Below the pieces are notes generated by a model. The model worked only from the letters and a program-made list of their open reading frames with translations. It did not search any database and had not been told where the DNA came from. From Catenulispora sp. GP43 (GTDB lineage Bacteria > Actinomycetota > Actinomycetes > Streptomycetales > Catenulisporaceae): a stretch of DNA of 64,000 nucleotides. Location: NCBI RefSeq assembly GCF_041260665.1, contig NZ_JBGCCT010000043.1, positions 1 to 64,000 of the forward strand. The letters run 5' to 3'. The translations under genes and the position numbers were made by a program. The stretch's first letter is position 1, and each line of letters opens with the position of its first letter. Of this stretch, positions 1 to 7,972 are shown in pieces.

Positions 1-65
1 GTAGTCTTCTTCGCTCCCTTGTAGGGGCTGATGCCCCAGATGCGGACGTCGAACGTGCTGCTCAT
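1..65 (-). CDS. Tyrosine site-specific recombinase (integrase), N-terminal fragment cut by window edge
   Basis: Reading the minus strand from an ATG at 65-63 gives 21 residues beginning MSSTFDVRIWGISPYKG, the typical opening of actinobacterial phage/ICE-type tyrosine integrases (SAM-like N-terminal domain). An AGGA ribosome site lies about 8 nt before the start. The catalytic domain would lie beyond base 1, so activity cannot be judged. The call rests on N-terminal pattern recognition only. An integrase here would suggest that an integrated element extends to the left of the window. Confidence 0.55.
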   Translation of the reverse strand, partial: MSSTFDVRIWGISPYKGAKKT

Positions 66-80
66 GCTCTGTTCCTAACG

Positions 81-230
<150 letters not shown>

Positions 231-240
231 ACTGTCGCCT

Positions 241-296
241 GGACCGCTTCTGGGACCGCCTCTGGACCGCCTCTGGACTGCCTCTAGACCGCCTCC
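241..296. repeat. 11-bp tandem repeat, five copies
   Basis: Five degenerate copies of GGACCGCCTCT run head to tail (241-251, 252-263 with one extra base, 264-274, 275-285, 286-296). The array contains the stop codon of the minus-strand ROK gene and extends downstream of it, so the last codons of that protein are repeat-derived. The low copy number and variation suggest slippage. Confidence 0.8.
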
Positions 297-1468
297 TGAA
301 CCCCTTGCCAGGCCTCGAAAACCAGCCCCCGCACCGTCCGCACCCCGGAAGCCAAAGCCCCTTCCAGCACCGCGTTCGCCCCGAGCTCGGAGGCCGCCAG
401 CTCCGGCACCAGCGGCGTCATCTTGTCCAGCGTCTCGCGCAGCGGCTCCAGCAGCAGGTCCGCGCTGTCGCCGATGCCGCCGCCGAGCACCACCAGCTCC
501 GGGTCGATGACGGCGGCGATCGAGGCGACGGCGTGCGCCAGCCGCTCGGCCTCGCGGCGCACGACCTCGCGCGCGGTGTGGCTGCCCGCGCGCGCCGCCA
601 GGAACACGTCCTTCGCCGAGCCGACGTCGGCCATGCCCAGCTCGCGGGCGATGGCGACCACCGAGTCGGCGGCCGCGGCGTCCTCGAGCGGTCCCCGGGC
701 GGGCGGGCGGTCCTCGTCGTACGAGCCGTACGGCAGGTAGCCGATCTCGCCGGCCGCTCCGTGCGCGCCGGGGAACAGCTTGCCGTCCACCACGATGCCC
801 GAGCCCAGGCCGGTGCCGATGAGCAGATAGACGAACAGCCGCCGGTCGCGTCCGGCGCCGGCCGCGTGCTCGCCGAGCGCGGCGAGGTTGGCGTCGTTCA
901 GGACCTGCAGGCCGGTGCCCAGGCTGGCGGCCAGGCGGTCGGTCACCTCGCGGCGGCCCCAGCCCGGCAGGTTCACCGCGTAGCGCAGTTCGTTGGTCGC
1001 CGCGTCGATGACGCCGGGGCTGCCGACCACGGTGTGCAGGACCCGCGACCACTCGACGCCGGCTTCCGTGGTGGCGGCGTGGGCCTGCTCCACGATCGCG
1101 TCGACGATGCCGTCGGCGTCGGCGGCGGTGTTGGGGTGGTCGCTGCGGCCCACGACGGTGCCGTCCAGGTCGGCCAGGCCGACGCGGATCCAGCTGCGGC
1201 CGACGTCCACCCCGATGGCGTAGCCGGCGGTCGGATCGGCCTCGTACAGCACCGGGGACCGGCCGCGGCCGGCCACCGCCTGCTTGCCGATCTCGCGGAC
1301 CAGGCCGCCGTGCTCCAGCCGGCCCAGCGCGGTGGACACCGTCGGCTTGGACAGCCCGGTCAGGCGGGCCAGCTCAGCGCGGGAGGTGGCGCCGTCGGCG
1401 CGCAGCCGGTCGAGCAGGAGCCGCTCGTTGTTGGTGCGCAGGACGCTGCGGTTCCAGGCGGACTCCAC
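284..1468 (-). CDS. ROK-family transcriptional regulator
   Basis: 394 residues. A winged helix-turn-helix at about residues 10-70 (SRAELARLTGLSKPTVS) is followed by a ROK sugar-kinase-like domain containing GVDVGRSWIRVGLADLDG, GTGLGSGIVVDGKLFPG and an EIGYLP segment. This is the layout of NagC/XylR-type sugar-sensing repressors. The cysteine cluster that binds zinc in many ROK proteins is not visible. The start is GTG with AAGGAG about 10 nt upstream. It is divergent from the SWIM gene, and the dyad at 1533-1548 between them is the likely operator. The 3' end runs into a tandem repeat. The effector sugar is unknown, since no transport or catabolic gene is adjacent. Confidence 0.9.
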   Translation of the reverse strand: MESAWNRSVLRTNNERLLLDRLRADGATSRAELARLTGLSKPTVSTALGRLEHGGLVREIGKQAVAGRGRSPVLYEADPTAGYAIGVDVGRSWIRVGLADLDGTVVGRSDHPNTAADADGIVDAIVEQAHAATTEAGVEWSRVLHTVVGSPGVIDAATNELRYAVNLPGWGRREVTDRLAASLGTGLQVLNDANLAALGEHAAGAGRDRRLFVYLLIGTGLGSGIVVDGKLFPGAHGAAGEIGYLPYGSYDEDRPPARGPLEDAAAADSVVAIARELGMADVGSAKDVFLAARAGSHTAREVVRREAERLAHAVASIAAVIDPELVVLGGGIGDSADLLLEPLRETLDKMTPLVPELAASELGANAVLEGALASGVRTVRGLVFEAWQGVQEAV

Positions 1469-1532
1469 GTCTCGCGGGCTCCTTGTCGCATCGCGCCTGA
1501 ATCAGGCTCGGTCGGGTTCGGTCGGGCTTGGT

Positions 1533-1548
1533 CAGACTATTCAGTCTG
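1533..1548. promoter_or_regulatory. Candidate ROK operator (inverted repeat)
   Basis: CAGACT-N4-AGTCTG is a perfect dyad in the 173-bp region between the divergent ROK and SWIM genes, 65 bp upstream of the ROK start. It is preceded at 1508-1530 by near-repeats of TCGGTCGGG. Position and symmetry fit an autoregulatory operator; binding is inferred. Confidence 0.45.
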
Positions 1549-1629
1549 CACGCTCTTGTGCGGAACTGAGCCCACCTGAGCGAACCCGAGTCGACATTAG
1601 TCCCCTCCGGCGCTGTCAGTGTCCGCCGC

Positions 1630-1635
1630 TACCTT
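1630..1635 (+). promoter_or_regulatory. -10 hexamer of a probably leaderless SWIM transcript
   Basis: TACCTT ends 6 nt before the ATG at 1642, and there is no Shine-Dalgarno sequence in between. A transcript starting at the usual distance would begin at the start codon. No clear -35 element is seen. Confidence 0.35.
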
Positions 1636-1641
1636 CAGAAC

Positions 1642-3042
1642 ATGACCTCCACCGCCCAAATATACGGATATGTCCGTGCGTCCAGTCTGAGCCCGAGCGG
1701 CATGCTGGATCTGCAGACCTCCGGCGGTACCACCACTGCGGGCCCCGCCGCGCACCCGCGCTTCTTCTCCGGCTTTCTCGGCGAGGCCGAGCCGGCCGCG
1801 GGCGCGCTGCTCGGCGTGGCGAACATCGCCCAGGCCCGCTACTGGCGCCCGAACCTGGCCGCCCTGCGCGACCCGGTCGTCACCTGCAACGGCGACCGCC
1901 TGCGCTTCGAGTCCTTCTCCGGCTGCTGCGGCGTCTACGCCCGGCTCGACGTCCTGGACGAGGGCATGGACGGCACGGCCCTGGACCGCGGCACCACCAA
2001 CGTGGACGTCAACAACGACCTGCGCCTGGCGCTGACCAGGGTCCGGGGCGGCGACCCGCTCAAGCTCGAGGTCGGCCCGGAGGGCCTGGAGGCCACCACC
2101 TTCGACGGCACGGTCGTCGAGCGCAAGGTCCCGCTCCCGCCCCGCTGGCTGCGCGGCTTCGCCGAGGTCCAGGCCGTGACCTCGGGCTACGACCTGCGCG
2201 CCGAACTCGGCGCGGCGGACGCGGCGCGCTTCCTGCGCGGCCTGCCCGGCGCGCCGCGCGGCGTGCAGTGGCTGGTCCCGGCCGGCCGCACGCTGCGGCT
2301 GGCGGCGTCCCCCGGCCCCGGCGCGATCTGCATCGCCGGCCCGCAGCGTCTCAAGGAACTGCTTCCCCTGCTCCGCTTCGGCGGCAAGCTCCGGGTTTAC
2401 GGCCCGAACGTGGCACGCGGCGCGAACCCGGCGGCCTCCGTCTGGCAGCTGGACCTGCCCGGCATGCGCTTGGTCCTGACCCTGTCCCCGGAGATCACCC
2501 GGGGCTTCTCGGGCGAGGGGGCGGTGCTCTCAGCCCTGGCCGGCGACGACGTGATCGACGACGCCGAGACGGTCGCCGCCCTGCTGGCGTTCGACGCGCA
2601 CATCGAACCGGCGCTGCTGGCCGAGCGGGCGGGACTCCCGGTGGACCGGGTCCGCGCGGCGCTGACGCAGCTCGGGACAGCCGGCCGCGTCGGCTACGAC
2701 CACGCGGACGCCGCGTACTTCCACCGCGAGCTGCCCTACGACGCCGAACGCGCCGCGAAGCAGAACCCGCGCCTGCGCGCCGCCCGGGACCTGCTCGACG
2801 CCGACGCGGTGCGCTGGGACGGCGATATCGCGACGGTGAAGGTCGAGGACCACGTGCAACGGGTGCGGTCGGTGGCCGACGGCACGCTGTCGTGCACGTG
2901 CCTGTGGTACGCGAAGTATCAGGGCGGGCGCGGGCCGTGCAAGCACATCCTCGCCGCCGACGCCTACCGGCGCGGCGAGCGCGGGGTCACGGATACCGCC
3001 GACGCCGACTCGGACGAGGCGATGGCGGGGGCGGCCCGATGA
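1642..3042 (+). CDS. SWIM zinc-finger protein
   Basis: 466 residues. The C-terminal SWIM motif is intact, with C418-x-C420 followed by C433-x-H435 (CTCLWYAKYQGGRGPCKH), a zinc-binding fold that contacts DNA or protein. The first 400 residues match no catalytic family I recognise. No signal peptide or membrane segment is seen. The stop overlaps the ATG of the next gene by 4 bp (ATGA), so the two are translationally coupled. The pairing with a large DUF6493-type protein recurs in actinomycetes as far as I recall, but its function is not established. The start is an ATG without a Shine-Dalgarno, with a -10-like hexamer 6 nt upstream. Confidence 0.8.
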   Translation: MTSTAQIYGYVRASSLSPSGMLDLQTSGGTTTAGPAAHPRFFSGFLGEAEPAAGALLGVANIAQARYWRPNLAALRDPVVTCNGDRLRFESFSGCCGVYARLDVLDEGMDGTALDRGTTNVDVNNDLRLALTRVRGGDPLKLEVGPEGLEATTFDGTVVERKVPLPPRWLRGFAEVQAVTSGYDLRAELGAADAARFLRGLPGAPRGVQWLVPAGRTLRLAASPGPGAICIAGPQRLKELLPLLRFGGKLRVYGPNVARGANPAASVWQLDLPGMRLVLTLSPEITRGFSGEGAVLSALAGDDVIDDAETVAALLAFDAHIEPALLAERAGLPVDRVRAALTQLGTAGRVGYDHADAAYFHRELPYDAERAAKQNPRLRAARDLLDADAVRWDGDIATVKVEDHVQRVRSVADGTLSCTCLWYAKYQGGRGPCKHILAADAYRRGERGVTDTADADSDEAMAGAAR

Positions 3043-5726
3043 GCACGGTGAGCGCAATGAGCACGGTGAGCGCAGTGAGCACGGTCGAGGACTTCACCGC
3101 CCTGCTGGCCGGCGGCGACGCGAGAGCGGTCGCCGTCTTCTTCGAAGGGATGGCGGAGAAGGAGCGGCGCACCTATATCAAGCCTCTGAAGGAGTTCCTG
3201 CGCACGATCAGCTGGCGCGGCACCGAGGAGGAGAAATGGCGCGACTTCTACCAGCGCAAGAAGCTTGCCGGGCAGACTCTGACCCCGGCGGCGATGGCCG
3301 TCTTCTCCAACGCCTCCGCGACGGCCAAGTTCCTGCGGGGTTTGCAGCGTTTGGACGCCTTCGACTCCCACGAGCCGGCCATCGCGCAGCGGGTACTGGC
3401 CGAGCGCGCTCCGGCTTGGCTCACCGGCCTGCCCGGCGCCCTGCTGGAGACGCTTCAGCCGGAAGACGCCTTTGAACTGGTGGCCGCCGTCAGCGAGGCG
3501 GCCGACGTCCGGCTGGCGCCCACCCCGGAGTTCGTGCGCGCCTGGGGTGTGAAATTCCAGCGGATCTACGACGAAGACAAGGTCAAGGCCGAGATCCTGG
3601 CCTACCCGCGGCTGGCCGAGGTGCTGCCGCTGCTCTTCGACAACGACGAGAACGACGATCTGTTCTCGTCCTATTCCTGGTTCCACGTCGCCGCGACCAC
3701 GGCGGTGCAGCAGGGCCTGGTGTCTCGCGCCGAGGTGCTCGACGCCAGCCTGCGGCGGCTGCTGCGCGGCGGGCGGCCCGGGGCGATGCAGGACCACCTG
3801 GCGTTCTGGAAGGGGCTCGAGCCGGTCGACGGCGAGGTCGTCCAGCGGGTGTCCAGCTGTATCAGCCTGCTGTCCTCCCAGAGCGGGACGGTCGCGCGGA
3901 CGTTCCTGGTCGCGCTGAAGACGGTGTCCGACCACGGCCTTCTCGACATCGAGCTCGCCGTCGAGGCCGCGTCGATCGCGGTGACCCGGTCGGAGAAGAA
4001 CGTCGTCAAGGCCACCCTGGGCTGGCTGGACTCGCTGGCCGCGGGGAACCCGGGCCGCGCCGGGCAGCTGGTGGGGACGATCGCGATCGCCTTCGGCGCG
4101 CAGGCGGCGGATCTGCAGGAGCGCGCGGTGAAGCTGGTCGGCAAGCACGGGAAGTCGCTGGCTGAGGACGAGCGGGCCCGGCTGCTCGCCGAGGCGCAGA
4201 TTTACCTTGCCCCGGACCTGGCGGCGACGCTCGCCGGGCTGCTCGGGGTGTCGCAGGACTCGATGACCGGCGGCCCGGGCCTCGACGCCGGCTATCCGGA
4301 GGTGGCGCCGTATGTGCCGCGTCCGCTGCTGCCGCCGATCGCTTCGCCCGCCGAGTTGGCCGAGGTGATCGGGTCGCTGATGCACGCCGATCCGGTCGAG
4401 GCGATGGTCTTCGAGCGGGTGCTGGAAGCGGTGGTGGCGTTCGAACGGACGGATTCGGCGGCGTTGCGGGAGGCATTGGCGCCGGTCGTCGAACGGTGGC
4501 GTCCGGGGTGGGACTGGGCGCAGACGCAGTCGGCGCTGACTCCGCGCAGCTCGCTGTGTGTCCTCGCTGTGGCGGCGGCCGGCATCGATCGGGACTCGCG
4601 GCGCTATCCGCATCGCGCCGGGGTGAAACAGCTGTGGTCGCGGGCGCGGACCTCGGGCCGCGGCTGGTGGCGGCGGACCCGGACGACGCCCGCCGACTTC
4701 CTCATCCTGCGCGCCGCCGAGATCCACGCCGCGCTGGGCATGCCGGACCTGCCGCCGCTGGTGTCGGTGCCGACGTCGCCGACCGGGAGCATCGACGCGG
4801 CGGTGCTGGCCGCGCGGCTGCGGGAGTGCGAGGCCCGGGGCTGGACGCCGCTGGAGGCGGACTTCCATCAGGCGCTGCTGCGCTTGCCGGACGACTGCGG
4901 GGACGTGGACACACGCGGTTTCACGTCGAAGGCGGGCTCGCGCTTCGCGGCGTGGGTGGCGGGGGAGCGGATCGCGGTGCCGGAGGCGGAGATGCCGGAC
5001 CCGCAGACGCTCGTCCTGCGACGCGCCCGCCCGCGGGCCGAGACCCTGCGGCTCGCGACCCGGGGCCACGCCCTGGTCCCCGAGACGCTGCTGGACCTGG
5101 CCCCGGGCGTCTGGCACGAGCCGGAGCGCTGCTGGGACCAGTCGGACTGGACCGCCTGCTGGCCCGCGATCCTCCCCGGCCGCCCGGACCTGGCCGCGAC
5201 GGCGATGATCGGCGGCGTGGACTGGAGCACGGCCCCGCCCTCGCCGGAGTCGGCGGTGGTCCTCGCCGAACAGGACGGCACCCAGACCGCGACGCACCAC
5301 GTGATAGCGGCGCGCCTGGTGCACGACGACGTGCGCCTGCGCGCCTCGGGCGTCGACGCGGCACTGGTCCTGGCGGCCCGCGGCCTGCTGGACCCGGCGC
5401 AGCTGGGAGCAGCCCTGGCCGCCGAGCTGAAGGCATCGGCAGCGGGCATGCGCCGCGCGGTCCCGGCCCTGCGCGACCTGGCCAACGGCGGCGCGGCCGG
5501 CGCGGTCTGGGAGGCGACCGCACTGGCGCTGCCCGGCGTGCTGCCGCCGGCGGTGCCGAAGACCCTGTCCGGCACGGCGGATCTGCTGGTCCTGGCCACG
5601 GAACTGGCCGGAACGCTGGCCGAGCGCACGCCGATCGCCGAGGTGAGCGCACTCGCGCAGAAGAAGGGCGGGAGCGCGGTGGCGAACGCGGCGCGGCGGT
5701 TGGAGGCGGTGCTGGCGGCGGGGTGA
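3039..5726 (+). CDS. Large DUF6493-type protein, partner of the SWIM protein
   Basis: 895 residues from the ATG that overlaps the SWIM stop codon. It is mostly helical with repetitive alanine/leucine helices (HEAT-like in appearance, about residues 150-450), with no signal peptide and no recognisable catalytic motif. The assignment to the DUF6493 group is from memory of the gene pair and is tentative. The start is unusual: an 18-bp unit encoding MSTVSA is tandemly repeated, giving in-frame start candidates at ATG 3039, ATG 3057 and GTG 3075. The first has the G-rich GGGGGCGG upstream and the coupled stop. Probably a cytoplasmic complex partner of the SWIM protein. Confidence 0.7.
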   Translation: MSTVSAMSTVSAVSTVEDFTALLAGGDARAVAVFFEGMAEKERRTYIKPLKEFLRTISWRGTEEEKWRDFYQRKKLAGQTLTPAAMAVFSNASATAKFLRGLQRLDAFDSHEPAIAQRVLAERAPAWLTGLPGALLETLQPEDAFELVAAVSEAADVRLAPTPEFVRAWGVKFQRIYDEDKVKAEILAYPRLAEVLPLLFDNDENDDLFSSYSWFHVAATTAVQQGLVSRAEVLDASLRRLLRGGRPGAMQDHLAFWKGLEPVDGEVVQRVSSCISLLSSQSGTVARTFLVALKTVSDHGLLDIELAVEAASIAVTRSEKNVVKATLGWLDSLAAGNPGRAGQLVGTIAIAFGAQAADLQERAVKLVGKHGKSLAEDERARLLAEAQIYLAPDLAATLAGLLGVSQDSMTGGPGLDAGYPEVAPYVPRPLLPPIASPAELAEVIGSLMHADPVEAMVFERVLEAVVAFERTDSAALREALAPVVERWRPGWDWAQTQSALTPRSSLCVLAVAAAGIDRDSRRYPHRAGVKQLWSRARTSGRGWWRRTRTTPADFLILRAAEIHAALGMPDLPPLVSVPTSPTGSIDAAVLAARLRECEARGWTPLEADFHQALLRLPDDCGDVDTRGFTSKAGSRFAAWVAGERIAVPEAEMPDPQTLVLRRARPRAETLRLATRGHALVPETLLDLAPGVWHEPERCWDQSDWTACWPAILPGRPDLAATAMIGGVDWSTAPPSPESAVVLAEQDGTQTATHHVIAARLVHDDVRLRASGVDAALVLAARGLLDPAQLGAALAAELKASAAGMRRAVPALRDLANGGAAGAVWEATALALPGVLPPAVPKTLSGTADLLVLATELAGTLAERTPIAEVSALAQKKGGSAVANAARRLEAVLAAG

Positions 5727-5843
5727 GGGCGGGGCGCGACGCGGTTGGGGGCCGCCTCGGGCTTCGGCGCGGGGCGGGACGGCTTCGGTGGCGGGCGGGC
5801 GGTCGGGTGCTGCGGCGATCGGCTGGTCGCGGCGCGGGTTCTT

Positions 5844-5877
5844 CGGTGGTCGGGCCAGTGCGGTGGTCGGGCCAGTG
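5844..5877. repeat. 17-bp perfect tandem duplication
   Basis: CGGTGGTCGGGCCAGTG occurs twice without a gap (5844-5860 and 5861-5877) in the 228-bp spacer between the DUF6493-type gene and the lipoprotein gene. The rest of that spacer is G-rich and shows no convincing terminator or ORF. Confidence 0.85.
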
Positions 5878-5954
5878 CGGCGCGGTGCGGTTTTGGTAGC
5901 GAATGCGAACCCTGGTGGAGGGAACCGGCTCCTCCCCGCCGACGTCCAAGCCAT

Positions 5955-6791
5955 ATGAAGATGAGCAAGTACTTGTACGCGGTCGCGCTCATCGTCAGCG
6001 TGGCCGGTTGTCAAAGCTCCGCCAAGGCAGGCGGCGGTGCACCCCCGCCGTCGGCCGACGCGAGCCCGTCTATCACGAGCCCGTCCGCCGCGAGCCCATC
6101 ACCCCCGCTCCTGCCACCCGCCGGCACGCTCACGCGGGTCGCCGAGCTGAGCTACTCCGGCGGGTTCGCCGTCCGCGGTGATCTGGCGGTGCCGGCGGTG
6201 GTCGTGTACTCCGATGGGACCGTCGTCTTCAACGGGCAGAAGCGCCTCACGTTCACCCCCGGTGCGCTCGACGTCCTCGTCAGCACCCTGCAAAAGGATC
6301 TGGCGGGCCAGCCCACCAAGACCGTGCTGCAGCCGAACGGCGGCCACCCCATCCCTGATGTGGCCACCACCGTCCTCGGCGTCTACCAGCCCGGCGGGAC
6401 CTATCAGACCGTGAGTGCGCTCGGGCTCGCCGCCGGTAACGCGTCGCGGTTCCCCGCGCCGGTGGCCGATGCGTTCGCCAAGCTACAGGCGCTCACCTCC
6501 GATGCCACCACGCCGTACACCACCACCAAGGTGCGCTACGCCGTGACGTGCCCGTCGGGGGCCGGCGGGCCCGAGCAGCCCTGGCCCAAGGCGTTGCCGC
6601 AGCCGGGGACCGGCCAGCCGAACACCTGCCTGGAGCTGCGCACGATCGACGGTCCGGCCGCCGACGCGGTGCGGGCCGCGTGCACCGACGTCAATACGCG
6701 GCAGCCGCAGCCCGCCACGATCGTCTACCGCACCGACAGCGGCCCGCGGATCTGCCGGTGGCGCTCCGCGCTGCCGGACGAGACGTCCTGA
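5955..6791 (+). CDS. Secreted lipoprotein of unknown function
   Basis: 278 residues from ATG 5955. A short charged N-terminus (MKMSKYLY), a hydrophobic core and the lipobox VAGC (Cys at about 19) show lipoprotein export and lipid anchoring. A Pro/Ser/Ala-rich linker covers about residues 25-60. The mature domain has no motif I recognise; four cysteines late in the chain may form disulfides. Another in-frame ATG two codons later is possible, and neither has a clear Shine-Dalgarno. The last 67 bp overlap the 3' end of the convergent serpin gene. Confidence 0.75.
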   Translation: MKMSKYLYAVALIVSVAGCQSSAKAGGGAPPPSADASPSITSPSAASPSPPLLPPAGTLTRVAELSYSGGFAVRGDLAVPAVVVYSDGTVVFNGQKRLTFTPGALDVLVSTLQKDLAGQPTKTVLQPNGGHPIPDVATTVLGVYQPGGTYQTVSALGLAAGNASRFPAPVADAFAKLQALTSDATTPYTTTKVRYAVTCPSGAGGPEQPWPKALPQPGTGQPNTCLELRTIDGPAADAVRAACTDVNTRQPQPATIVYRTDSGPRICRWRSALPDETS

Positions 6792-7972
6792 GCGCGCGAC
6801 GGTTCAGTGACCCATCCCGCGACGAGAATCAGGCCACTGTCACGATGCACCGCGTAGTAGGCGAACGGCCGATCGAAGGTGACCGACACGCGCCGCACCT
6901 GGTACCTTTCCCGCGGCGCGCCGGTGCCGAACATGTCGATCGCGGTCACGGCCGCCGCCCGGAAGCCGGTCTTGCTGAACTCCGCGACGGCGTCCTGGAC
7001 CGCTTGCTGCACGTACAGCGGGTAGTCGCTGACGCCCGGGAAGTGGCCGTCGCTATCGACCATGGCGTTCTGGAGCCCGAAAAGCGCGGCCCGATCCAGC
7101 AGATCGTGCCGCGCCGCGATACGGAACGGGACCGTCGTCGTCACCAGGCTGTCCTGGTTCCAGATGGACTCGACCGTCTCCACAAGGACACCCGGTCCGG
7201 CATCGCCGACGGGTAGATCGGTGCCCCGCGTCATGGGGTGGCGCGGGGCACCGATCAATGCGGTCCCGACCGCCAGCACCTCCGAGGGCGAAGTCTCCGC
7301 CGGACCGAGGACCAGCACGACATCCACGTCCTCGTCGCCCTCGACGGTCACCGCGGTGACCCGACCGATCGGCGTGTCGGCGACGTGCAACAGATCGAGG
7401 TCCGCGTCGAACTGGCGCAGGCACTCAAGCCGACCTCGAGCGTCGGCCCACGGCCCGGCCGATATGTCGGTGGTCGCTGTGAACTCGTTGCGCCACGTGA
7501 CGCTGACCAACAACGCGCTCGCCAAGACGAACATCGTCTCCGCGCTCACCTCGATCGGCAGCTGAGGGATCAGACCCTCGGTCCGCTCCGAAGCCCAGGC
7601 GTCCAGCCGCGTCTGGTCGATCCCCGGCTCGCCGGTCAGCTCACCGTGCACGCCGCCCGGCAGCCGTCCGAGCCAGTCCTCACGAACACGGACCTGGTCG
7701 CGCGTCCACAGCCCGAGCGCCGTCTTCACCGAGGGCGTGTGCGTCACGACTTCCAGGAGTTCGCGCGCGGCGCGTGCCGCCTCCTCGGCCGGGACGCCGA
7801 TCGCGGCGGACAACTCCGCGCGCGTCTCGTCGGCGTCGTCGGCGCCGGCAGCGCCGTCGGCGAGGAACGCCAGCAGCGGCCAGACGCCGACGGCCGACAG
7901 GACCGCCGAGTCGGCGCCCGCCTCCGCCAGCCAGCGCTTCGTCAGGGCATTGACGTGCTCGACCGCCGTCAT
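6725..7972 (-). CDS. Serpin-family protein, cytoplasmic
   Basis: 415 residues. The late segment RVSVTFDRPFAYYAVHRDSG followed by LILVAGWV matches the conserved serpin strand after the reactive loop. The upstream AEFSKTGFRAAAVTAIDMFG is hinge-like and would precede a reactive site in the GTGAPRERYQVRR region. Serpins inhibit serine or cysteine proteases by a suicide conformational change; the Ala-rich hinge suits inhibition, but the target is unknown. There is no signal peptide, so it probably acts inside the cell. A tail of about 24 residues follows the core. The ATG overlaps the stop of the upstream ADP-ribosylglycohydrolase by 4 bp, showing translational coupling. Confidence 0.8.
   Translation of the reverse strand: MTAVEHVNALTKRWLAEAGADSAVLSAVGVWPLLAFLADGAAGADDADETRAELSAAIGVPAEEAARAARELLEVVTHTPSVKTALGLWTRDQVRVREDWLGRLPGGVHGELTGEPGIDQTRLDAWASERTEGLIPQLPIEVSAETMFVLASALLVSVTWRNEFTATTDISAGPWADARGRLECLRQFDADLDLLHVADTPIGRVTAVTVEGDEDVDVVLVLGPAETSPSEVLAVGTALIGAPRHPMTRGTDLPVGDAGPGVLVETVESIWNQDSLVTTTVPFRIAARHDLLDRAALFGLQNAMVDSDGHFPGVSDYPLYVQQAVQDAVAEFSKTGFRAAAVTAIDMFGTGAPRERYQVRRVSVTFDRPFAYYAVHRDSGLILVAGWVTEPSRAQDVSSGSAERHRQIRGPLSVR

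Noticed and set aside
2964-6014. Long minus-strand frame opposite the DUF6493-type gene
   Set aside because: No ribosome site and no family motifs; the opposite strand has a coupled gene with proper codon use.
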